Positions 16,398-24,978 of a DNA stretch of 39,736 bases are shown here, in pieces. The position numbers were made by a program, and so were the translations under genes. The stretch is from Akkermansia muciniphila (GTDB taxonomy: Bacteria; Verrucomicrobiota; Verrucomicrobiia; Limisphaerales; UBA9464). The stretch lies in NCBI GenBank assembly GCA_945900455.1, contig CAMDJH010000021.1:1-39736 (forward strand), read 5' to 3'. Numbering within the stretch: position 1 is the stretch's first letter; every line of letters begins with the position of its first letter. The notes below the pieces were generated by a model, which did no database searches, was not told where the DNA came from, and saw nothing but the letters and a program-made list of their open reading frames with translations.

Positions 16398-16491
16398 AAG
16401 GCCTACCGGTAGAGACAAATCCGGCAAAAAAGAAGCCTGAACCCGCTTCCCCCTCGACACCGCGCGGTCCGGTCCAAATAGTTCCCATCGC

Positions 16492-17547
16492 ATGAAACGT
16501 CCGAAAGCATACGCCGCCGCCGGCGTTGACATCGATCTTGGGAACCGTGTGAAAGCCACCCTCCCCCAATTGCTCGCCTCAACCCACCGACCGGAAGTCC
16601 TTGGCAAAGTCGGCGGATTCGGTGGCCTGTTTGCCCTCAACACGCGACGGCACCGCCATCCCGTCCTGGTCAGCAGCGTCGACGGCGTTGGTACCAAACT
16701 CAAGATTGCCTTCGCCATGGATCGTCACGGCACGATTGGCGAGGATTTGGTCAATCATTGCGTCAATGACATCGCCGTGCTCGGAGCGGAACCCCTCTTT
16801 TTTCTCGACTACCTCGGTACAGGAAAACTCGAGCCCCACGTCTTCACCGAGATCATCGGTGGTTTTGCGCGCGGCTGTGCCGCCAACGGCTGCGCCCTGA
16901 TCGGAGGAGAAACCGCTCAGATGCCCGGCTTTTATCAAGCAGGAGAGTACGACCTCAGCGGCACGATCGTCGGAATCGTGGACAAGCCGGCGATGTTGAC
17001 CGGCCGCGAAATTCGTCCCGGCGATATTGTCCTGGGAATCGGTTCCAGCGGGCTGCATACCAACGGCTATTCACTCGCCCGCAGGATTTTTCTGGAGCAG
17101 TGGAAGTGGAAACTGAACCGCCGGGTGCCCGAACTTGGAACCACCCTCGGGGAAGCGTTGCTGGCCGTTCACCTCAGCTACGGCCCACTGGTGCTGTCGC
17201 TGATCCGTAAATTTAACAGGCCCGGAAAGCCCCGCCTGTTAAAGGGTCTAGCCCACATCACCGGCGGCGGCTTCATCGACAATCTACCCCGGGTCCTCCC
17301 CGGAAAATGTGACGTCGTGATTCGCAAGGGGTCCTGGGATATGCTACCCATCTTCCGCCTGATGGAGGCGCACGGGGGTGTCCCCGAAGAGGAACTTTAC
17401 CAAGTTTTCAACATGGGAATCGGCATGACGGCCATCGTGGAGGCCGACCAAGCGAATGCGGTGCTCCAAGCCATCCGCAAGGCAAAATTTATGGCCTGGC
17501 ACATCGGTGACGTTACCCGGGGGCGCGGCGTCTGCCGGGTTGAGTGA
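16492..17547 (+). CDS. purM: Phosphoribosylformylglycinamidine cyclo-ligase (AIR synthetase)
   Basis: 351 aa, normal for PurM. It catalyses the ATP-dependent ring closure of FGAM to AIR in de novo purine synthesis. Diagnostic stretches: YAAAGVDIDLGNRVK at the start, VLVSSVDGVGTKLKIAFAMD near 60, GEDLVNHCVNDIAVLGAEPL near 85, ALIGGETAQMPGFYQAGEYD near 138, GIGSSGLHTNGYSLAR near 182 and LAHITGGGFIDNLPRVLP near 255. The ATG is shared in a CATG palindrome with a possible ATG of the divergent AAA+ gene. No other pur genes are adjacent. A small membrane-protein gene follows at 19 bp. Confidence 0.96.
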   Translation: MKRPKAYAAAGVDIDLGNRVKATLPQLLASTHRPEVLGKVGGFGGLFALNTRRHRHPVLVSSVDGVGTKLKIAFAMDRHGTIGEDLVNHCVNDIAVLGAEPLFFLDYLGTGKLEPHVFTEIIGGFARGCAANGCALIGGETAQMPGFYQAGEYDLSGTIVGIVDKPAMLTGREIRPGDIVLGIGSSGLHTNGYSLARRIFLEQWKWKLNRRVPELGTTLGEALLAVHLSYGPLVLSLIRKFNRPGKPRLLKGLAHITGGGFIDNLPRVLPGKCDVVIRKGSWDMLPIFRLMEAHGGVPEEELYQVFNMGIGMTAIVEADQANAVLQAIRKAKFMAWHIGDVTRGRGVCRVE

Positions 17548-17566
17548 ATCGGGCCTTTCGAACAAA

Positions 17567-18013
17567 ATGATCCCCGCGAGCACCAACGATCGGTTTTTTC
17601 AACAAGTCGTTGCCGTGGCCACCGGCTTGGCGTTTGCCGGAATGTTGGCATCGCTGGCCGCCGTTGAAGTTGGGTCGGGCGGAAAATTGGTGCTGCGGTG
17701 GCATTGGGCCATCGGTCCGCTGGTGTTGCTCGGACTGCTCATTGGCATCCGCTTCTGGCAACTGGTGTTTCGTTCCGCCGCTCAGGAAACCAATCTCAGT
17801 CACCGTCGCCTCAAACAAGCGGCGGCCGGACTGGCCGCCATGTCGATCACCGCGTTTCTCTATCCCCTGCGGTTCGTTCAGCCGGAGCGACGCAACGAGG
17901 TCTTCATCGGCCTCGCGCTCGCCATCCTCGTATTGTCCTTTGTTGCCTGGCTACTGTGGAAAACAATTTCGTGGGTGACTGAGAATGAACTGAAGGACGG
18001 TGAAAGCGAATAA
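17567..18013 (+). CDS. Small multi-pass membrane protein, unknown function
   Basis: 148 aa from the ATG at 17567 (MIPASTNDRFFQQVVAVATG). I do not recognise the family. Four hydrophobic stretches are visible: about 12-30 (VVAVATGLAFAGMLASLAAV), 42-60 (WAIGPLVLLGLLIGIRFWQL), 80-97 (AAAGLAAMSITAFLYPLRFV) and 107-128 (VFIGLALAILVLSFVAWLLW), with a charged C-terminus ENELKDGESE. It follows purM by 19 bp and is probably co-transcribed, though no functional link is evident. Upstream in-frame codons lie inside purM and are rejected. Confidence 0.72.
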   Translation: MIPASTNDRFFQQVVAVATGLAFAGMLASLAAVEVGSGGKLVLRWHWAIGPLVLLGLLIGIRFWQLVFRSAAQETNLSHRRLKQAAAGLAAMSITAFLYPLRFVQPERRNEVFIGLALAILVLSFVAWLLWKTISWVTENELKDGESE

Positions 18014-18259
18014 TCACGGGCATTGCATACGCTCAAATCGACCGATCGCGGCATCGGTCTCGATCGCCCGCGCGTCACAGATCTTGACACCCGGACTCAG
18101 TCACGGCTCATTTCAAGCGTTCGCCGGAGTTGGAATCAGTTTCGGCGCTGCCTTTCTTGAGAACGGCGGCGAACGTGCAACTTAAAATATTACGGAACAG
18201 TCCTTGACGCTTCCATCCCCCTCGCCTACGAAGGCCGCGAAAGAAAAATAGGAAAAACC

Positions 18260-18502
18260 ATGGCTGAAAAATCCATCGAGCAACGAATCAAAGATATCAT
18301 CGTCGAGCAACTCGGCGTGAACGCTGACCAAGTCACACCCGACGCAAAGTTCATCGAGGACCTTGGTGCCGATTCACTCGACACCGTGGAACTTGTGATG
18401 GCGCTAGAGGAGGAGTTCGGCTCCGAAATACCCGATGAGGATGCCGAAAAACTGGCCACTGTCGGCGACGTCAATCGGTACATCGAGGAACAGCAGAAGT
18501 AG
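18260..18502 (+). CDS. acpP: Acyl carrier protein
   Basis: 80 aa, acidic, of typical ACP size. The phosphopantetheine attachment motif [20 protein letters not shown] has the serine at position 39 (GADSLD). Helix I ([20 protein letters not shown]) and the end ([20 protein letters not shown]) are standard. It carries growing acyl chains in fatty-acid synthesis in the cytoplasm. An AGGA-like site (ATAGGAAAAACC) precedes the ATG. The 246-bp upstream region holds no gene; an AT-rich TTAAAATATT at about 18182 may be part of its promoter, but the matching -35 is unclear. A terminator follows within 35 bp. Confidence 0.97.
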   Translation: MAEKSIEQRIKDIIVEQLGVNADQVTPDAKFIEDLGADSLDTVELVMALEEEFGSEIPDEDAEKLATVGDVNRYIEEQQK

Positions 18503-18534
18503 GTTCCTGAAGCGGCGCAAGCCGCGGTTATCAT

Positions 18535-18571
18535 CGGGCAGACGGTTTCACCCGCTGCCCGTTTTTCTTTT
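18535..18571 (+). terminator. Rho-independent terminator after acpP
   Basis: Perfect 7-bp stem CGGGCAG (18535-18541) / CTGCCCG (18555-18561) with a 13-nt loop, followed directly by TTTTTCTTTT. Classic intrinsic terminator 32 bp after the acpP stop and 146 bp before fabF. It suggests high, separate transcription of acpP, with partial read-through or an own promoter for fabF. Confidence 0.85.
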
Positions 18572-18706
18572 CCTGAGCAGGCGATATTCGACACGAGGGT
18601 TTCGCTGGCGCGCCGCGTTGGAGCGGTAAGAACGCCAATGTTCCATGTGTTGGGTTGGTGCAATCTTGGGCTGGCGAAGAAAGCCGCCCGAAACAATTCA
18701 TACGGT

Positions 18707-19966
18707 ATGGGAAGTAACTGGTCAGATCGGCGGGTGGTCATCACGGGACTTGGCGTTGCCAGCTCCCTGGGCAACGACCCCGCCACCCTATGGCAAAATA
18801 TCGTCGCCGGAAAATGCGGGATCGATCGCGTATCCGCCTTTGACATTTCCGCCTACGATTGTCAGATCGCGGCCGAAGTGAAGAACTTTGACCCGACCCC
18901 CGCTTTTCCGTCCCCGAAGGAAATTCGCCGGACGGATCGCTTCACACATTTCGGAGTTTTTGCCGGATGGAGTGCACTCAAAGACTCCGGCCTCGATTTG
19001 AACACGGCGAACCTGGACGAAATCGGGGTCTTCCTCGGGTCGGGAATAGGCGGACTGCACACCACCGAGGAGCAACACACGATCCTGACCGCCAAGGGAC
19101 CAAGCCGAGTTTCGCCTTTCATGATCCCGATGCTGATCCTGAACATGGCCTCGGGACTCTTCTCGCTCTACTACCGACTCCGTGGCCCCAATTTTGCCAC
19201 ATGTTCCGCGTGCGCCACCGCTACTCACGCCATCGGTGAAGCCTGGGCTACCCTCAAGCGAGGGGACGCTCAAGTCATGTTTGCCGGCGGCAGTGAAGCG
19301 ACGGTGGTACCCATGGGGATGAGCGGATTCGCCGCCATGAAGGCAATGAGCACCCGCAATGACACTCCACAGAAGTCTTCCCGCCCCTTTGATCGCGACC
19401 GGGATGGCTTTGTCATGGGCGAAGGGGCCGCCGTGGTCGTCCTTGAGGAACTGAGCCATGCCCGCAAACGGGGTGCCCGCATCTATTGCGAACTGGTCGG
19501 GTACGGCAACACCGCCGATGCCAACCACATGACCGCACCGCACCCCGAAGGGGAAGGGGCGATTCGCGCGATGAAGATGGCGCTTCGCCACGCGGAGATG
19601 GCTACCGATCAAATTGACTACGTGAATGCCCACGCTACCAGCACCCCGGTCGGAGATATCTGCGAAACCCGAGCTCTGAAGCACCTCTTCGGACCGCACG
19701 CGAGGAAACTGGCCATCAGTTCAACCAAGGGCGCAACCGGCCACATGCTCGGCGCGGCCGGCGGTATCGAGACTGTCCTCTGCTGCAAAGCAATCGAAAC
19801 GCAGGTCCTGCCGCCGACGATCAATCTGGACAATCCAGACCCCGAATGTGATCTGGACTTCATCCCGCACACGGCTCGCGAACAACGATTCAACACGTTC
19901 ATGAACAATTCGTTCGGCTTCGGCGGCCACAATGCCGTGGTTGTCGGACGCCGGTTCACAGGTTGA
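18707..19966 (+). CDS. fabF: 3-oxoacyl-[acyl-carrier-protein] synthase II (beta-ketoacyl-ACP synthase)
   Basis: 419 aa from the ATG at 18707 (MGSNWSDRRVVITGLGVASS). An in-frame extension upstream is not protein-like. The Cys-His-His triad is present: C169 in TCSACATATH, His in YVNAHATSTPVGD near 315, and His in SSTKGATGHMLGAAGGIE near 350. The end NTFMNNSFGFGGHNAVVV is the standard KAS C-terminal motif. It elongates acyl-ACP by condensation with malonyl-ACP. The neighbouring acpP supports FabF rather than a polyketide-type KS. The Asp-Gly-Phe-Val-Met-Gly-Glu-Gly loop is conserved. Confidence 0.95.
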   Translation: MGSNWSDRRVVITGLGVASSLGNDPATLWQNIVAGKCGIDRVSAFDISAYDCQIAAEVKNFDPTPAFPSPKEIRRTDRFTHFGVFAGWSALKDSGLDLNTANLDEIGVFLGSGIGGLHTTEEQHTILTAKGPSRVSPFMIPMLILNMASGLFSLYYRLRGPNFATCSACATATHAIGEAWATLKRGDAQVMFAGGSEATVVPMGMSGFAAMKAMSTRNDTPQKSSRPFDRDRDGFVMGEGAAVVVLEELSHARKRGARIYCELVGYGNTADANHMTAPHPEGEGAIRAMKMALRHAEMATDQIDYVNAHATSTPVGDICETRALKHLFGPHARKLAISSTKGATGHMLGAAGGIETVLCCKAIETQVLPPTINLDNPDPECDLDFIPHTAREQRFNTFMNNSFGFGGHNAVVVGRRFTG

Positions 19967-20118
19967 CAGGCCCTGCGACGGTTGGCTGCGGCCCGCTCGA
20001 CATAACGTATGCGAGTCGAATATCTTGACCGGGTCTTTGATCCGCCAACCCACCGACCAATCCCGAATCCCGCGCACGGAGATAAGCGGAAGACGGAGGA
20101 GTACGGAGCTACCACCGC

Positions 20119-20628
20119 ATGAACTTCACACGCCCGGCTTTTGCCGCCTTGCTCAGCACGGTGATTCTTGCCTCAGCGCCCGGTTGCGGGGACGGCGGCC
20201 ACGGGAAACAGACCGCGGGCGCATCTCCTCCCATCAAGCACGAGCACACCCCACCCCACGGCGGCACCGCGATTGAATTGGGCGAAGAGGCCTTCCATCT
20301 GGAGCTTGTCCGAGATCCCGAAGCCGGAGTGCTGAAATGCTATGTCCTGGATGGACACCTGGAAAACTTCATCCGGGTGGCAGATCTTACGTTTACAATC
20401 AATGCCCAGATATCGGGGAAAACGGAGCGACTATCCTTTCAGGCAGTGGCTAATCCTGCCACAGGGGAAACCGCCGGAGACACGTCGCTCTTTGAGGCGC
20501 GTGCGGAGTGGCTGCGCGCCGTCGCCCGATTTGAAGGAGAATTGGAATCATTAACGATTCGAGGCACCCGATTCAACTCCGTGCCGTTCAAGTTTCCCGA
20601 AGGGAACGAGGCATCTCCGCCGAAGTGA
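20119..20628 (+). CDS. Putative lipoprotein, unknown function
   Basis: 169 aa with a type II signal peptide and lipobox-like end (LLSTVILASAPGC, Cys23). After a short linker comes a His-rich motif HEHTPPHGGTAIELGEEAFH (about 41-60) followed by LELVRDPEAGVLKCYVLDGH and a compact beta-rich domain ending SVPFKFPEGNEASPPK. I have seen similar short HTPPHGG-type lipoproteins in Planctomycetes and Verrucomicrobiota, but no function is known to me. The histidines could bind metal (inference). It sits alone, 152 bp after fabF, with no gene between; convergent pseudopilin genes follow. Confidence 0.75.
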   Translation: MNFTRPAFAALLSTVILASAPGCGDGGHGKQTAGASPPIKHEHTPPHGGTAIELGEEAFHLELVRDPEAGVLKCYVLDGHLENFIRVADLTFTINAQISGKTERLSFQAVANPATGETAGDTSLFEARAEWLRAVARFEGELESLTIRGTRFNSVPFKFPEGNEASPPK

Positions 20629-20804
20629 GCGGGAAGTGCTGACGATAGCGGGTGGCAGCCCCCTTCTCGATTCCTGCTTCGATTTCCTGCAGCCAGTGCC
20701 GTCGGGTCTCCTTCTTGGCCAAACCCCTCGCCACGCTTGCAAAGGATTCGATTTTTGCCGTCGCCAACACCGGTTGGCCCCGACAAATTCCAGAGATATG
20801 CCTC

Positions 20805-21650
20805 CTACTTCAGCGGCGCCCACTTTTGGTGCTGGTACCGGTTCCAAACCCAGACGAAGTCCGGATTCGCCTTACCACCACCGGCCCAATAGAAGCTTTC
20901 CTTGCCCTTTGCGGAATCAGTGGCCGCCTGGATCGTCTTGGGGTCGATCCACTTCCGCCCTTCCACGTGGTTGTCGGCGAACGAGAAAGTACTCCATGAC
21001 CCGTGGAAGATGGCAAAAGGATCCACCCAGCCTGGAGTTGCCACATTGAGGACCCAGGTTCCTGCATTAAAATTTCTCGGATCGGACTCTTCGATAAAAA
21101 CCATCGATTCCGACGCATTTTGGATTCCGCTCGATTTGACAAACGGCGGCTGTATGGCTGGCTCCCACCCGCCGCCGTTCATCCCTTCTGCTTTCGAGTA
21201 ACTGTCGTACGCCCAGCCTTTTCCCGGGGCGCGATTTTTGGTTCGGAGATCGCCGGGACAGTGGTAAGCGGCGTAGGCGGTGCAGTATTTCCAAATCGGC
21301 CCGTTGCTGAGGCCTTTGCGGACGCGGCTCTCCGCCACTCCCGTAGTGATTCCCACGGCGATATCCGGGCTTGGCCCGGGCCAGTAACCGCCACCGGTCA
21401 TGTTCACCCCGTTGTAGGTACTCGGGGCCAAAACGTCCCCGTTTTCCTCAGAGTACATGTACCAACCCAGGTTGAGCTGTTTCTGATTGCTCGTGCATGC
21501 CGCACCGGTGGCCTTCAGCTTTGCCCGGCCGAGTGCAGGCAGCAACATGCCCGCAAGAATGGCGATAATCGCGATGACGACGAGAAGTTCGATCAGGGTA
21601 AAGGCTCCGACGCCCGGTTTGAAAGGCGTAGGAGATGCGGGGGCTTTCAT
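20805..21650 (-). CDS. Pseudopilin / type II secretion-type prepilin (copy 1 of tandem pair)
   Basis: 281 aa. The N-terminus has the prepilin cleavage/methylation motif G-AFTLIE (residues about 15-21) followed by the hydrophobic helix [20 protein letters not shown] (about 22-41), so a prepilin peptidase should cut after G15. The large C-terminal domain contains [60 protein letters not shown] (the H-x-D/G pattern near the end) and a [15 protein letters not shown] tail. This type is greatly expanded in Verrucomicrobiota, Lentisphaerae and Planctomycetes; the roles of individual copies are unknown. About 40 of 281 residues differ from the next copy. Minus-strand RNA leaves 176 bp of empty sequence before the lipoprotein gene's end. 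Confidence 0.92.
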   Translation of the reverse strand: MKAPASPTPFKPGVGAFTLIELLVVIAIIAILAGMLLPALGRAKLKATGAACTSNQKQLNLGWYMYSEENGDVLAPSTYNGVNMTGGGYWPGPSPDIAVGITTGVAESRVRKGLSNGPIWKYCTAYAAYHCPGDLRTKNRAPGKGWAYDSYSKAEGMNGGGWEPAIQPPFVKSSGIQNASESMVFIEESDPRNFNAGTWVLNVATPGWVDPFAIFHGSWSTFSFADNHVEGRKWIDPKTIQAATDSAKGKESFYWAGGGKANPDFVWVWNRYQHQKWAPLK

Positions 21651-21838
21651 GAGTGATTAATGAATTCGTGTGGTCTCTGCCCCCGAATAAAGCAGGGAAT
21701 GTGGAAGAGAAAAGGCAAAATTAGCACTTTATCTTCAAGGGTCGCCACAGACTCCATGGATGACGAATCGCAGTCCCCTTTTTGATTCTCCCGATTTTCT
21801 TAAGCTTCGTCCCCTCCAAAATACCCCCGGCCGGCGGG
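21651..21838. other. Spacer between tandem pseudopilin genes
   Basis: 188 bp without a gene. It contains no hairpin with a T run that I can find, so read-through from copy 2 into copy 1 is possible. The spacer does not visibly match the 3' flank of copy 1 (20629-20804), apart from the immediate gene ends. Confidence 0.4.
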
Positions 21839-22684
21839 CTACTTGAGCGGGGCCCACTTTTGGTGCCGGTAACGATTCCAAACCCAGACGAAGTCCGGAT
21901 TCGTCTTGCCACCACCGGTCCAGTAGAAGCTGTCCTTGCCCTTGGAAGAATCGGTGGCGGCTTGGATTGTCTTCGGGTCAATCCACTTGCGCCCTTCCAC
22001 ATGGTTGTCGGCGAACGAAAACGTACTCCATATTCCGTGGAAAATGGCGAAAGGATCCACCCATCCCGGGGTTGCCACATTGAGCACCCACGTTCCTCCA
22101 TTGAAATTTCTCGTATCGGATTCCTCAATGAAAACCATTGACTCCGCGGCACTCTCGATTCCGCTGTATTTCACGAAGGGAGGTTGAATGGTTGGCTCCC
22201 ATCCGCCGCCGTTCATGGTCTCTGATTTTGAGTAGCTGTCGTATGCCCAGCCTTTTCCAGGAGTGCGATTCTTGGTTCGAAGATCACCCGGGCAGTGGTA
22301 GGCAGCGAAAGCGGTGCAATATTTCCAAATGGGCCCATTACTGAGGCCCTTGCGGATCCGGTTCTCCGCCTCACCACGCGTAATTCCCGCCGCGATGTCC
22401 GGGCTGGGCCCGGCCCAATAACCGCCACCGTTCATGTTCGCACCATTCCACTGACTCGGAGCCAAGACATCGCGGTTATCCTCCGCGTACATGTACCAAC
22501 CGAGGTTGAGCTGCTTCTGATTGCTCAAGCATGCCGCACCCGTTGCCTTAAGTTTTGCTTGGGTGAGCGCAGGCAGAAGCATTCCCGCTAGAATGGCGAT
22601 AATCGCGATGACGACGAGCAGTTCGATCAGAGTAAACGCTCCAATGCTCAATTTTCCGGGCGCCGAAGATGCGGAAGCTTTCAT
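21839..22684 (-). CDS. Pseudopilin / type II secretion-type prepilin (copy 2 of tandem pair)
   Basis: 281 aa, same length as the downstream copy and about 86% identical by eye count. It has the same G-AFTLIE prepilin site, the same hydrophobic helix ending [20 protein letters not shown], the same [20 protein letters not shown] and [20 protein letters not shown] blocks and an identical HQKWAPLK end. Differences cluster in the N-terminal leader and around residues 70-112 ([20 protein letters not shown]). It is first in the pair; 188 bp separate the two, with no gene. Both are probably secreted to or anchored in the cell envelope. The pair arose by recent duplication (inference). Confidence 0.92.
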   Translation of the reverse strand: MKASASSAPGKLSIGAFTLIELLVVIAIIAILAGMLLPALTQAKLKATGAACLSNQKQLNLGWYMYAEDNRDVLAPSQWNGANMNGGGYWAGPSPDIAAGITRGEAENRIRKGLSNGPIWKYCTAFAAYHCPGDLRTKNRTPGKGWAYDSYSKSETMNGGGWEPTIQPPFVKYSGIESAAESMVFIEESDTRNFNGGTWVLNVATPGWVDPFAIFHGIWSTFSFADNHVEGRKWIDPKTIQAATDSSKGKDSFYWTGGGKTNPDFVWVWNRYRHQKWAPLK

Positions 22685-22812
22685 AAGTCGATAAGGTGTT
22701 TCTGGGGGGATCTACCTCTAAACAGATCAGGAATTGTGCGCGAAGCAACGAAAGACTGCACCTCGAATCCAAGAGAAACCGTATGAGGGCGGCTGCGACC
22801 GGCTTCCTCCGA

Positions 22813-23838
22813 TTATCGTGCCGATTGCGTCCGGCCCAGGGGCAGAGTCAATTGATCCGGTTCGCTCAAAGGCCGCGCGTCGTATCCCAGCTCCCGCAAT
22901 GTCTCAGCAAAATCCGCAGCAAACCCGTGCAAGGTATACACGCGGCACGGGTTTACCTGGCGGACAAATTCCAAAAGATCCGGAAAGTCCGCGTGATCGC
23001 TCAAAGGAAAAGCGGCGTCTGCCTGATATTGATATCGGCAAGAAGGATCGATCGCCCACCCGGTGAGAACGGCTTTCCGAACCTTTTCCACGCTCGCTTC
23101 CAATGTTGTCTCGGCGGCGCCGGGTGGAGCGATCACCACGTGACCTCGAGCTGAGGCGGGATCCCACTCCGCATAGGCAGGCATCGATCGCCCCAGGGCG
23201 GCATACACACCAGTCATCGTGGACGCCGCACCGTGCAACATCACGCGAAGACCCGTCTGCCTCAGGGCACAGAGAATTTCCTGAGTCTTGCCCAACGAAT
23301 ACCCCAGCAGCAGAGGCACCTCATCGGCCGATATCGTCCTTCGGCAAAACTCGACCAGTGCGGCGATTACTTCGGCCGTCGGAGGAAACACATAATGAGG
23401 CCGCCCGAAAGTGGTCTCCATGATCAAGATATCCGATGGATGCGGTTCACACCTTTCGGATGCAAATCCCTGGCGCAACTTAAAATCACCCGTATAAAGG
23501 AGCGATTGACCCTTCGATTCGAGGCGCGCCATGGCGCTACCCAGGATGTGGCCGGCGGGATGCAAGGTTATGGTGCCGGGGCCCCAAGTTTGGGGAATTC
23601 CAAAATCAAGGGCGTGCTCCGTTCGTTTTCCCGAAACCCGTACACGCATGAGCATTTGCGTCGCCCGACTGAATAGGACCTCCCGGTGCGCTCCCGTATG
23701 GTCCGCATGAGCGTGACTTACGAACGCAACATCGGAGCCTTTCACCCGGTGATGCGGATCCAACCAAAGTCCCCATTCCGGCAGATGGATCCCCCCTCGC
23801 TCATAACGGAAAGCCAGCACCGGTGCAGGAATGCTCAT
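22813..23838 (-). CDS. MBL-fold exonuclease, ligase-associated exonuclease / CPSF73-like
   Basis: 341 aa metallo-beta-lactamase fold protein. Metal motifs: FVSHAHADHTGAH (motif 2, about 40-52), LHPAGHILGSAMA (about 92-104), LLYTGDFKLRQG (motif 4, about 113-124) and FPLSDHADFPDL (about 280), the SDHxD pattern of beta-CASP-related nucleases. It resembles the ligase-associated DNA exonuclease family and the mRNA 3'-end processing-like proteins. No ATP-dependent DNA ligase is nearby. Its ATG overlaps the Dus stop by 4 bp, so the two are co-translated. A nucleic-acid processing role, DNA or tRNA, is likely; the substrate is not decidable here. Confidence 0.88.
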   Translation of the reverse strand: MSIPAPVLAFRYERGGIHLPEWGLWLDPHHRVKGSDVAFVSHAHADHTGAHREVLFSRATQMLMRVRVSGKRTEHALDFGIPQTWGPGTITLHPAGHILGSAMARLESKGQSLLYTGDFKLRQGFASERCEPHPSDILIMETTFGRPHYVFPPTAEVIAALVEFCRRTISADEVPLLLGYSLGKTQEILCALRQTGLRVMLHGAASTMTGVYAALGRSMPAYAEWDPASARGHVVIAPPGAAETTLEASVEKVRKAVLTGWAIDPSCRYQYQADAAFPLSDHADFPDLLEFVRQVNPCRVYTLHGFAADFAETLRELGYDARPLSEPDQLTLPLGRTQSAR

Positions 23839-24905
23839 GGGGATCTGACCACGGATGCGTACACATGAATCGGATCGGGTTCCAGGGGAACCAGCGGCAT
23901 CGGATCGTCGTGATCCAGGAATTCCGAGCAGGTTCGAAAAAAATCAGCCCGAGTCGTCACCCGTCGGATCCGGTGCAGAAAAAAACCCACCTCCGGACCT
24001 GGCGAGCCAATCCCAGTACCCACGAAATTCATGTATTTCTTCATCTTCTCCACCTGCAACCGTTCCCGCGCCGCGGGCGGCTCGGTGGTGCGATATAGAT
24101 CCTCGACATAGGCCAGAACCGTCCGACCGGTCGGCAGCACGGGTACTTCCCCTCGGCGTTGTGACCGGATCTGATCGAAAATCCACGGATTGCGGATGCA
24201 ACCGCGGCCAATCATCAATCCACAGGCGCCGGTCGCCTGCAGCACGGCTGACGCCCGATCCGCCGAATGGATGTTTCCATTCGCCAGAACGGGACACGAC
24301 ATCACTTCAACTGCCCGGGCGATGTAGTCGTAGTGCACTTCGTTGCGATACATCTCGACCACCGTTCGCCCATGCACGGTCAACAAATCCACCGAATGTT
24401 TCGCGAAAAGGCAAAGCAGCTCCTCAAACACTCCGGGATCGTCAAACCCGATCCGTGTCTTCACCGTGAAACGGATCCCTCGCTCTCCGACTGCCTCGCG
24501 CAACGCACCCAGAATGGCGTCGATCCGCTTTGGCTCGCGCAACAATCCTCCACCGGCGCATTTCCGATAGACCACGGGCGCTGGGCAGCCGAGATTGAAA
24601 TCCACGGCGGCAATCGGATACTGCTGCAGTTCACGCGCCGCACGCACCAGCGCTGGGACATCATTTCCAATTAACTGGGCAATCGCCGGACGCCCCGTCG
24701 GATTCTCAGTGAGGCTCTCCAAGATCGACCGCTCCAGCGTCGAGGTCGAGTGAACCCGATGATACTCCGTCCAGTAAACATCCGGACCCCCGTACCGCGC
24801 CATAAGCCCCCAGAATGGCAAGTCCGTGACATCCTGCATCGGCGCTAGCGCCAGCAGCGGCTCCGGCCGCGCCAGCAAGCGGCTGAATTCTTCGGCGGAT
24901 GACAT
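23835..24905 (-). CDS. dus: tRNA-dihydrouridine synthase
   Basis: 356 aa from the ATG at 24905 (MSSAEEFSRLLARPEPLLAL). A GTG at 24923 with an AGGA site before it is an alternative. It is an FMN TIM-barrel enzyme: LALAPMQDVTDLPFWGLMAR at the start binds FMN, VDFNLGCPAPVVYRKCAGGG carries the catalytic cysteine (C116), FTVKTRIGFDD, LLTVHGRT, PVLANGNIHSADRASAVL and GLMIGRGCIRNPWIF are the conserved Dus motifs. It reduces uridine to dihydrouridine in the tRNA D-loop using NADPH. The Dus subtype (A, B or C) is unclear. It is coupled to the MBL-fold gene by ATGA overlap. Confidence 0.95.
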   Translation of the reverse strand: MSSAEEFSRLLARPEPLLALAPMQDVTDLPFWGLMARYGGPDVYWTEYHRVHSTSTLERSILESLTENPTGRPAIAQLIGNDVPALVRAARELQQYPIAAVDFNLGCPAPVVYRKCAGGGLLREPKRIDAILGALREAVGERGIRFTVKTRIGFDDPGVFEELLCLFAKHSVDLLTVHGRTVVEMYRNEVHYDYIARAVEVMSCPVLANGNIHSADRASAVLQATGACGLMIGRGCIRNPWIFDQIRSQRRGEVPVLPTGRTVLAYVEDLYRTTEPPAARERLQVEKMKKYMNFVGTGIGSPGPEVGFFLHRIRRVTTRADFFRTCSEFLDHDDPMPLVPLEPDPIHVYASVVRSP

Positions 24906-24978
24906 CGGAATAGCTAACTCCACTCAGGAATCCTGCCCGGATCGAATCCGCAGGGGAAACAAATCTTCATGCATGCGC

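Noticed and set aside
16397-16718. Long N-terminal extension of the Ycf46-like gene into purM
   Set aside because: It lies antisense to the start of purM and reads as non-protein-like sequence; the family N-terminus begins at GTG 16397.
18083-18112. TTGACA-like -35 upstream of acpP
   Set aside because: TTGACA at 18084-18089 has no acceptable -10 at 16-18 bp (CTCATT only), so no promoter was called.
18638-18706. N-terminal extension of fabF starting at 18638
   Set aside because: The extra 23 residues do not match any KAS family N-terminus; the ATG at 18707 fits.
20588-20770. 60-codon minus-strand frame (GTG start) between the lipoprotein and pseudopilin genes
   Set aside because: Amino-acid composition is plausible but no family is recognised, it starts with GTG without a clear ribosome site and overlaps the lipoprotein gene by about 40 bp.
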